Shown in pieces: positions 31,644 to 37,667 of a DNA stretch of 37,667 nt. The translations under genes and the position numbers were made by a program. How positions within the stretch are numbered: the stretch's first letter is position 1; the number at the start of each line of letters is the position of its first letter. Origin of the DNA: Bacteroidales bacterium (GTDB lineage Bacteria > Bacteroidota > Bacteroidia > Bacteroidales > Marinilabiliaceae). The notes beneath the pieces are model-generated. The model made no database searches and was not told the DNA's origin. It was given only the letters and a program-made list of their open reading frames with translations. The stretch spans positions 1-37,667 of the forward strand of contig JALEMI010000035.1 of NCBI GenBank assembly GCA_022768325.1, written 5' to 3'.

Positions 31644-32156
31644 ATGGAAACAATTAAACTAAATTTCGATGCCGAAATCCTTGGCCAGCCGAGGACTTTC
31701 ATCGTCGAGGTGCCATATCAGGACGGCCTTGTAGCCACAAGCGAGTTCTGCCCCACGGAGCTTCTCTCGGGCGCAGTAGACCTGATGGCCGCAATACGTG
31801 GCGAAACCCTCGATAAATTCATTTCCGATTGCCGAATGCAGCTCTTGGCTATGTCGCGAATCCCAGAGGCCGAGACGGAGCTGGACCGCCATATTGGAGG
31901 GCTCATGGCGGTCGTCATGAGCCATCTGAGCCAATATAAACAGATTGTTTTTGGCGACGTGCTCTCCTACATCGACTGCTTCAGCCTGCTCCTGAAGGCC
32001 TCAGGCTTCGACAGCAGCGAGATCCTGGCCATCTACCCGCGCGTGACGAGAACAATCACCGACCTATATCCCGACCATGTGTATAGCTCCGCCAACGGAT
32101 CTCCGTTCATAGGCAGCCATTCTAAGAAAATTCTTGATAACCTGACGCGCATTTGA
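31644..32156 (+). CDS. Hypothetical protein downstream of the caspase gene
   Basis: The ATG at 31644 is chosen over an in-frame start at 31608 because METIKLNFDAEI begins a regular beta strand. The 170-residue protein has no signal peptide or membrane segment. It is an alpha/beta-looking sequence with a hydrophobic middle (GGLMAVVMSHLSQYKQIVFG), an aromatic stretch DVLSYIDCFSLLLKASGF and a polar C-terminus. I do not recognise the family. It follows the caspase gene by 60 bp in the same direction and is followed by a strong inverted repeat that could end the transcript, so it may be the fourth member of the sigma/anti-sigma/caspase unit. Confidence 0.65.
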   Translation: METIKLNFDAEILGQPRTFIVEVPYQDGLVATSEFCPTELLSGAVDLMAAIRGETLDKFISDCRMQLLAMSRIPEAETELDRHIGGLMAVVMSHLSQYKQIVFGDVLSYIDCFSLLLKASGFDSSEILAIYPRVTRTITDLYPDHVYSSANGSPFIGSHSKKILDNLTRI

Positions 32157-32304
32157 GACACCAATACACTCTTTCTCTTGCCTCATAAGGCTCTATCTTT
32201 CAACGGCTTGACCACCGAGAGCAGATTTTGGCAATCCCCAATATACCACAACGTCAACCACCCGCAATCATGCCTCTCCGCCGCAGAGATTCCATTAAAA
32301 ACAA

Positions 32305-32360
32305 TGCCGAGTTTTGACTTTTTCGACCCTTTTTAGCCATAAAAAAGTCAAAACTCGGCA
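32305..32360 (+). terminator. Perfect 19-bp inverted repeat, probable terminator
   Basis: TGCCGAGTTTTGACTTTTT (32305-32323) is repeated inverted at 32342-32360 around an 18-base loop. It lies 148 bases past the hypothetical gene. The T run lies inside the arm and not after the stem, so termination is plausible but not textbook; a palindromic mobile repeat is an alternative. The 32157-32613 gap holds this, a tandem repeat and a weak promoter. Confidence 0.55.
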
Positions 32361-32460
32361 CTATTCTGACCTCCCCGCAAGCCACATCAGCCCCGCACAC
32401 AGAGAACGCATCACACCCCAAGGGCATATCCCTTTTGCCATCGCCATCCCCCAAAAGCAT

Positions 32461-32504
32461 TTCAAACGCCTTTTGAAAACCGTTCAAACGCCCTTCAAAA
32501 GCCG
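32461..32504. repeat. Tandem duplication of a 22-bp unit
   Basis: Units at 32461-32482 and 32483-32504 both begin TTCAAACGCC and end CG, with about three differences. Each unit is also partly self-complementary (TTCAAA...TTTGAA-like). It lies between the inverted repeat and the beta-galactosidase gene. Confidence 0.7.
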
Positions 32505-32565
32505 TCTTTTCTACCTGCAATTCCGCAATATCCCACAAAACCGCCATATCGCTCCGTCATAAACA

Positions 32566-32596
32566 TTTAACCTTATCGGCGGAAATATTAATTTTA
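32566..32596 (+). promoter_or_regulatory. Weak promoter for the beta-galactosidase gene
   Basis: TTTA (32566-32569), 19 bases and TAATTTTA (32589-32596) each differ by one base from the Bacteroidetes -33/-7 consensus. The start codon is 17 bases downstream. Confidence 0.35.
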
Positions 32597-32613
32597 CGTT
32601 AAAAGCGACAGCC

Positions 32614-34947
32614 ATGAACACCCTATCCCGGATATTGCTCTCAACGGCCATAGGTCTTTGCGCCGCCACGTCCCCATGCTCCGCCACAGGAGGGCCCGGC
32701 TCATTCACCCCAGGCAACGGCACATTCCTGCTCAACGATAAGCCTTTCGTTGTGAAAGCCGCCGAGCTGCACTATCCGCGCATTCCTAAGGAGTATTGGG
32801 ACCACCGCATCAAGATGGTCAAGAGCTTGGGCATGAACACCGTGTGCCTCTACGTCTTTTGGAACGCCCACGAGCCACAACCGGGCGTCTTCGACTTCGC
32901 CGGGCAAAACGACCTCCGCCAGTTCATCAAGCTATGCGACGCCAACGACATGAAGGTCATCCTACGCCCCGGCCCTTACGTATGCGCCGAATGGGAGATG
33001 GGCGGACTGCCATGGTGGCTCTTGAAAAAGAAGGACATAAAACTTCGCCAAAACGACCCCTATTTCCTCGATTGCGTCAACAGATTTCAAAAAGCCGTGG
33101 CTGAGCAGGTGGCAGACCTCACCATTGCAAACGGCGGCCCCATTATCATGGTGCAAGTTGAGAATGAATATGGGGCCTACGGCACCGATAAGGCCTACAT
33201 TGCCAATATCCGCGATATGCTTCGCCAAAACTTCGGCGACAAGGTGACACTCTTCCAATGCGATTGGGCCTCTAACTTCCTAAACAACGGTCTTGACGAC
33301 CTCACGTGGACCATGAATTTCGGAACAGGGGCCGACATTGACCAACAGTTCGCCAAGCTAAAGGAGGTGCGCCCCGACGCTCCGCTCATGTGTTCTGAGT
33401 TTTGGAGCGGATGGTTTGACAAGTGGGGCGCAAACCACGAGACGCGCCCCACGGCCGACATGGTGGCGGGCATCGACGAGATGCTCTCAAAAGGAATATC
33501 CTTCAGCCTCTACATGACGCACGGCGGCACCAGCTTCGGCCATTGGGCTGGCTCCAACTCGCCAGGCTTCGCCCCCGACGTCACGAGCTACGACTACGAC
33601 GCCCCAATAAGCGAGCAAGGCGCAACGACGCCTAAATTCCACGAGCTGCGCCGCGTAATGGCTCGGCATAGCGAGGGCAAGCTGCCCGCCATTCCTAAGC
33701 CCATCCCGACCATAGCCGTCAGCCCGTTCGCCTTTACGGAGGTCGCCCCGCTCTTTGACAATCTGCCCGAGGGCGTCGCGTCCGACACAATCATGACCAT
33801 GGAGGACCTCAACCAAGGCTACGGATCAGTGCTTTACCGCACCACGTTACCCGCCGCGCCGCAAGGCTGTGTGCTGACAGTGAACGATGCCCACGACTTC
33901 GCGCAGGTCTTCATCAACGGGGTACTCATTGGCCAGCTCGACCGCCGTCTGGGCGAGAAGAGGCTTACGCTTCCCGAAATAAAGAGAGGCGACCAACTCG
34001 ACATTCTTGTCGAGGCCATGGGGCGCATAAATTTCGGCAGGGCAATTAAAGATTTCAAGGGAATAACGCGAAACGTCACCCTTACCGAGACGCGAGACGG
34101 TCACGACTTTGTCTGCGACATTAAGGGATGGCAGATGTTCCCCCTGCCCGACGAGGAGCAGTTCTATTCCAAGGGCAAGTTCGCGCCCGTCAAGGGCTTT
34201 GCCCCCAATGCCGCGGGGAGGCTGCCCATTGGCGTGTACAAAGGCACATTCTCCGTCAACAAGACGGGCGACACATTCCTCAACTTCGAGAATTTTGGCA
34301 AAGGGCTTGTCTACGTCAACGGCCACCCACTGGGGCGCATCTGGGAGATTGGCCCTCAGCAGACACTCTACTGCCCTGGGGCATGGCTGCGCAAGGGGGA
34401 GAACAATGTTACCGAGTTCGACGTTCTCGGCCCGCGCAAGGCTATTGCCGAGGGCTTGAAGACACCCATTTACGACAAGCTCCCTTTCATTAAGCAACGC
34501 TCAAACTCCGAGGCACCAGACCTTACGACCCTCGCCCCCGCCTTGGCGGACCAGTTCCCCGCGGGCAACGGATGGAAGCAGGTAGCCCTCCCCGCAAAGA
34601 CATCGGGGCAATACCTGATTCTGGAGCTGATATCGACACACGCCGGCGACATTCCAGCCATTGCCGAACTATATGTTTTAGGCGACAACGGTCAACGCCT
34701 CCCCCGCGAAGGCTGGTCCATTGACTACGCCAGCAGCGAGAACGTCGCCGACGGCAATCATACTGCCGAAAAATCATTCGATTTGCAAGAGTCGACATAT
34801 TGGGCGCCGCTGCCAAACGCCAATTCGCCCCACGTCATCGTGATAAACCTCGGCAAGGAGGTCAACGCGACAGCCATCCAATACTTGCCGCGAATGGAGA
34901 CGGGCGCACCGGGCGCAATACGCGATTTTAAGGTTTTCTTCAAGTGA
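32614..34947 (+). CDS. Exported GH35 beta-galactosidase
   Basis: The 777-residue protein has a signal peptide (~1-25) and a GH35 catalytic barrel (~35-350). Marks are AAELHYPRIPKEYW, NTVCLYVFWNAHEPQPG, LRPGPYVCAEWEMGGLPWWL, the acid/base Glu185 in QVENEYG and the nucleophile Glu262 in CSEFWSGWFD. Then come beta-sandwich modules (~380-620; FINGVLIGQLDRR, GKGLVYVNGHPLGRIWEIGP), and a C-terminal discoidin/CBM32-like module (~640-777). It should remove terminal beta-galactose residues from host or plant glycans in the periplasm or at the surface. No SusC/SusD pair lies nearby, so it is not in a classical PUL. Confidence 0.94.
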   Translation: MNTLSRILLSTAIGLCAATSPCSATGGPGSFTPGNGTFLLNDKPFVVKAAELHYPRIPKEYWDHRIKMVKSLGMNTVCLYVFWNAHEPQPGVFDFAGQNDLRQFIKLCDANDMKVILRPGPYVCAEWEMGGLPWWLLKKKDIKLRQNDPYFLDCVNRFQKAVAEQVADLTIANGGPIIMVQVENEYGAYGTDKAYIANIRDMLRQNFGDKVTLFQCDWASNFLNNGLDDLTWTMNFGTGADIDQQFAKLKEVRPDAPLMCSEFWSGWFDKWGANHETRPTADMVAGIDEMLSKGISFSLYMTHGGTSFGHWAGSNSPGFAPDVTSYDYDAPISEQGATTPKFHELRRVMARHSEGKLPAIPKPIPTIAVSPFAFTEVAPLFDNLPEGVASDTIMTMEDLNQGYGSVLYRTTLPAAPQGCVLTVNDAHDFAQVFINGVLIGQLDRRLGEKRLTLPEIKRGDQLDILVEAMGRINFGRAIKDFKGITRNVTLTETRDGHDFVCDIKGWQMFPLPDEEQFYSKGKFAPVKGFAPNAAGRLPIGVYKGTFSVNKTGDTFLNFENFGKGLVYVNGHPLGRIWEIGPQQTLYCPGAWLRKGENNVTEFDVLGPRKAIAEGLKTPIYDKLPFIKQRSNSEAPDLTTLAPALADQFPAGNGWKQVALPAKTSGQYLILELISTHAGDIPAIAELYVLGDNGQRLPREGWSIDYASSENVADGNHTAEKSFDLQESTYWAPLPNANSPHVIVINLGKEVNATAIQYLPRMETGAPGAIRDFKVFFK

Positions 34948-35026
34948 CACTCACCCTCATCGATTTCTAACCGTTCTTCCAAAATCTTCATCATTTATCG
35001 ACTTTTTTCCCTATAATTGCGTCAGT

Positions 35027-36241
35027 ATGGATGAAAAGAAGACAAGGGTCGTCGTAGGTCTGTCGGGCGGCGTCGATTCGAGCGTCGCAGCCTATGTGTT
35101 GCGCGAGCAAGGCTATGATGTCGTAGGCCTCTTCATGCGCAATTGGACGGACACGACTGGCGTTTTGAAGGGCGACTGCCCATGGATGGACGATAAGTTT
35201 GATGCCGAGGCGGTGGCCCGCAAGTTGGGCATCCCCTTTGAATTTGTCGACCTTAGCGAAGACTACCACCGCAGGGTCGTCGACTATATGTTTGCCGAAT
35301 ACGCGGCGGGGCGAACACCCAATCCCGATGTCTTGTGCAATCGCGAGATTAAGTTCGACAGCTTCCTCAAAGCCGCCCAAAGTCTCGGTGCCGATTTCGT
35401 AGCAACGGGTCACTATTGCCGCAAGTCGACAACGACAAACGCCGACGGCTCAGTAAGTTACGGCCTCTTGGCCGGCACGGACGACAATAAGGACCAGAGC
35501 TATTTCCTCTGCCAACTAAACCAAGAGCAATTGTCAAAGGCCATGTTCCCCATTGGCGACATGACCAAGCCCGAGGTCCGCGAGATTGCCACACGCCTGA
35601 ACCTCGTCACGGCGCATAAGAAGGACTCCCAAGGCATCTGTTTTGTCGGGAAAGTGGATTTGCCCGTTTTCCTCCAGCAAAAGCTGAAGGCCAAAGAGGG
35701 CAAGGTGTTCCTCATTAAGCCCGATGCCGAGATTTTCAGCCGCGACTGGTCGCCCGCGTATGCCGAGAACCCCTCAACAGAGGCGTTGGAGAGCTTGGCC
35801 CTCCCCTACCCCCTCCACCCCAAGTGGGGCGAGAAGGTCGGCACCCACCAAGGGGCGCAGTTCTACACCATCGGGCAGCGCAAAGGCCTTTTCATTGGCG
35901 GATTTCCCGAGCCGCTGTTTGTAATCGGCACGAACATCGAGCATAACCAAATTTTTGTCGGGATGGGCGACAATCACCCCGGATTGCATCGCAATGTCTT
36001 GAAAATCATGGCTAACGATGTCCATTGGCTTAAGCCCGAGAAAGCTATGCAGATTGGGGAGAGCCGCCGGTTCTCGTGCCGAATCCGATATAGGCAACCC
36101 CTCCAGGGCGGCAGGGCGATAATGACGGAGAGCGGCCTCTTCTTCGTCTTCGATGTCGCTCAGCGTGGAATCACACCGGGGCAGTTTGCCGCCCTCTACG
36201 ATGGCGACGAGATTATGTGTTCCGGCCCTATTGCTTACTAA
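35027..36241 (+). CDS. mnmA: tRNA-specific 2-thiouridylase MnmA
   Basis: The 404-residue enzyme thiolates U34 of tRNAs for Lys, Glu and Gln. The PP-loop GLSGGVDSSVAA opens the N-terminal ATP-pyrophosphatase domain; the two catalytic cysteines are Cys104 in NPDVLCNREIKF and Cys205 in DSQGICFVG. ATGHY and DQSYFL are conserved, and the C-terminal beta-barrel contains YTIGQRKGLFIGG and CRIRYRQPL. A Bacteroidetes-type insertion (residues ~240-275) lengthens it beyond the usual ~360. The start follows the beta-galactosidase by 79 bp; a -7-like TATAATTG at 35012-35019 could drive it. The phosphoesterase gene follows after 12 bp. Confidence 0.95.
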   Translation: MDEKKTRVVVGLSGGVDSSVAAYVLREQGYDVVGLFMRNWTDTTGVLKGDCPWMDDKFDAEAVARKLGIPFEFVDLSEDYHRRVVDYMFAEYAAGRTPNPDVLCNREIKFDSFLKAAQSLGADFVATGHYCRKSTTTNADGSVSYGLLAGTDDNKDQSYFLCQLNQEQLSKAMFPIGDMTKPEVREIATRLNLVTAHKKDSQGICFVGKVDLPVFLQQKLKAKEGKVFLIKPDAEIFSRDWSPAYAENPSTEALESLALPYPLHPKWGEKVGTHQGAQFYTIGQRKGLFIGGFPEPLFVIGTNIEHNQIFVGMGDNHPGLHRNVLKIMANDVHWLKPEKAMQIGESRRFSCRIRYRQPLQGGRAIMTESGLFFVFDVAQRGITPGQFAALYDGDEIMCSGPIAY

Positions 36242-36253
36242 TCAGCATTTTCC

Positions 36254-37252
36254 GTGAGAAGGGTTCTAAGGTTTACACCATTTCTTCTGCTCCTCTCGCT
36301 CAGCCTCCTAACGGCTACGGCGCAAGAAGAAACAGGGACGGCCGTTCAGATTATTCAAGGGCGTACCGAGACGACGTGCAAGCACCCGGGCATCCGGCGC
36401 ATTCGCACCTACGACGTCTCGTCGGCTGAGATTCCGCGGGCTTTCGAGGGCTTCCGAATCCTCTTCTTTGCCGACACCCACTACACGAGCCTTTTCACGA
36501 CAACGACGCTCGAAAGCCTCGGCCGGGTTATTCAGGAGATTGCCCCCGACGCCATGTTTCTTGGCGGCGATTATCAAGAGGGATGCGAATACGTTGAGCC
36601 GCTTTTCTCAACAATAATGAGCAATCCGCCCCAATATGGGACATACGCCGTGCTGGGCAATAACGACCTCGAACGTTGCACCGACACGATAAAAAGCGTC
36701 ATGAACTTCTACAACGTCGCCCTCGTTGAAGATACGGCGGTGCAAATCCATAAGAACGGCTCACATATCACCGTAGCCGGGGCAATAAATACGTACCAAA
36801 AGGTTGAGACAGCCCCAAGCCCTACGCTGAAGCTCGACCCGCACGAGTTCGTCTTCCTCCTGACGCATACACCCGACTATGCTGAGGACCAAGACATCAC
36901 GAACGCCGACCTCGTCTTGGCAGGCCACACCCACGGAGGGCAGGTCACCCTTTTCGGCGCCTTTGCTCCCGTCACGTCGTCCCACTACGGGCAGCGTTTC
37001 CTTAAGGGGCTTAACTACAATTCGGCAAGGCAAGCCGTCATAACGACCACGGGCATTGGCACGTCGCGCCGCGCCGTCAGGATGTTCGCGCCGAGCGAAG
37101 TAGTCCTCATCACCCTCCACAGCTGGAGCCACGGCGAGAAACTGCCCGAACCGGCAATAGCATTAGACACGAAACCAATGATTTCCAAACCTTTACAGAT
37201 CAAACAAGAGACCTTACACCAAGAGACGCTCTCGAAGCCTCAAAACTTATGA
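36254..37252 (+). CDS. Exported metallophosphoesterase
   Basis: The only sensible start is a GTG at 36254: it opens a signal peptide (RFTPFLLLLSLSLLTATAQ) and lies 12 bp after mnmA. The 332-residue protein has the calcineurin-like metal motifs in order: FFADTHY (~73-79), LGGDYQEG, VLGNNDLE, LLTHTPD and AGHTHGGQ. This is the YkuE/YaeI-like subgroup, hydrolysing phosphodiesters or lipid phosphates such as UDP-diacylglucosamine. The last ~35 residues are low-complexity and polar. It is likely translated from the mnmA transcript; the pairing appears incidental. Confidence 0.88.
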   Translation: MRRVLRFTPFLLLLSLSLLTATAQEETGTAVQIIQGRTETTCKHPGIRRIRTYDVSSAEIPRAFEGFRILFFADTHYTSLFTTTTLESLGRVIQEIAPDAMFLGGDYQEGCEYVEPLFSTIMSNPPQYGTYAVLGNNDLERCTDTIKSVMNFYNVALVEDTAVQIHKNGSHITVAGAINTYQKVETAPSPTLKLDPHEFVFLLTHTPDYAEDQDITNADLVLAGHTHGGQVTLFGAFAPVTSSHYGQRFLKGLNYNSARQAVITTTGIGTSRRAVRMFAPSEVVLITLHSWSHGEKLPEPAIALDTKPMISKPLQIKQETLHQETLSKPQNL

Positions 37253-37284
37253 TTCCACAATAACTACGCTAATACTATGAATTT

Positions 37285-37667
37285 ATGAGACTTACAATCA
37301 CTGTAGCGACGCTGACCTTAGCCTCACTTTGCTTTGCACAACAACCAGAGGTCTCAATTGCCGACCTTTGCGAGACGGGCATTCTCTACCCCAACACACC
37401 CGACGAATTACGCTCCACGCCCGACGGCAAGAGCTACACCATAATCTCGCCCGACGGCATGAGCATTGAGCAATACTCTTTTGCCACAGGCGCAAAAGAA
37501 GCCACCCTCCTCGACCTCGACGACCTCAAAGGCGATAAGAAAATCGACGTAATCAGCGGATACGAGGTATCGTCAACAGGCGAGTTCATCATGATTTGGG
37601 GCAACATAAATCACGTTTACCGCCGCTCGTTCACGGCCGACCATTACATTGTGGATGTCGCCCACAA
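37285..37667 (+). CDS. Dipeptidyl peptidase IV-like (S9B) protein, 5' part
   Basis: The gene runs off the right edge; 127 codons are visible. It begins with a signal peptide (MRLTITVATLTLASLCFAQ). The following text, including ELRSTPDGKSYTIISPDGMS, ISGYEVSSTGEFIMIWGN and VYRRSFTADHYIVDV, fits the first blades of the DPP-IV N-terminal beta-propeller, whose typical opening is a strand on 'laws of display' of the form SPDGK-x-Y. The catalytic Ser-Asp-His domain lies outside the window, so activity cannot be judged. It probably cleaves X-Pro dipeptides from peptide N-termini in the periplasm. Confidence 0.8.
   Translation, partial: MRLTITVATLTLASLCFAQQPEVSIADLCETGILYPNTPDELRSTPDGKSYTIISPDGMSIEQYSFATGAKEATLLDLDDLKGDKKIDVISGYEVSSTGEFIMIWGNINHVYRRSFTADHYIVDVAH

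Noticed and set aside
29410-32156. Antiphage defence island around the caspase gene
   Set aside because: No nuclease, TIR, CBASS-like or Gasdermin-like partner is visible; the neighbours are a sigma factor and an anti-sigma-like protein, so a signalling role is at least as likely.
1-37667. CRISPR array, rRNA operon, phage or complete insertion sequence
   Set aside because: No regularly spaced repeats, rRNA-like stretches, transposase or phage structural genes were found on either strand.

Overview
The window reads as a chromosomal segment of a gut- or rumen-type member of the order Bacteroidales. The evidence is indirect but consistent: an exported lipoprotein with a BACON-like module, a GH35 beta-galactosidase, a dipeptidyl-peptidase-IV-like protein, a Fibrobacter-type 'major paralogous' lipoprotein, PurT, a DUF349 protein, and promoters of the Bacteroidetes form TTTG-N19/20-TAnnTTTG. 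I cannot name the genus. The first ~3.4 kb is visibly richer in A+T than the rest and carries accessory genes.

Layout. 1-1.75 kb: a small DUF3791 gene followed by two tandem DUF3990 (ADP-ribosyltransferase-like) genes, the first with a decayed tail. 1.8-5.3 kb (minus): a two-domain arginine-deiminase-fold protein and a BACON/GH5-like lipoprotein whose active site looks lost. 5.4-8.5 kb (minus): glutamate dehydrogenase and the replicative helicase DnaB. 8.5-12.2 kb (minus): a three-gene biotin-dependent acyl-CoA carboxylase operon (carboxyltransferase, biotin carboxylase, biotin carrier). 12.3-14 kb (minus): an AspT/YidE-type transporter. 14.1-16.6 kb: a decayed third DUF3990 gene and a fosmidomycin-resistance-type MFS exporter, bracketed by two degenerate ~150-bp direct repeats. 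16.8-18.9 kb (minus): guanine deaminase, a YkvA-like protein, a zeta-toxin-like gene broken by one in-frame amber codon, and tRNA-Ser(GGA).

19.1-23.5 kb (plus): a tight five-gene operon, DUF4268 - KtrB/TrkH-type K+ channel subunit - KtrA/TrkA-type regulator - threonylcarbamoyl-AMP synthase - ribulose-phosphate epimerase, behind a near-consensus promoter. A thioesterase converges on its end. 24-29.2 kb: a surface lipoprotein, PurT and a five-repeat DUF349 protein. 29.4-32.2 kb: an ECF-like sigma factor, an overlapping membrane anti-sigma-like protein, an exported caspase-fold protease and an unrecognised protein, apparently one transcription unit. 32.6-37.7 kb: GH35 beta-galactosidase, MnmA, a metallophosphoesterase, and the 5' end of a DPP-IV-like gene that runs off the window.

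The best candidates for something new are the sigma/anti-sigma/caspase operon with its unknown fourth gene; the GH5-like lipoprotein that lost several catalytic positions; the deiminase fused to an unassigned N-terminal domain; and several decaying toxin-like loci (DUF3990 copies, amber-interrupted zeta gene). All functions are inferred by recognition of motifs and family patterns; no database search was run.
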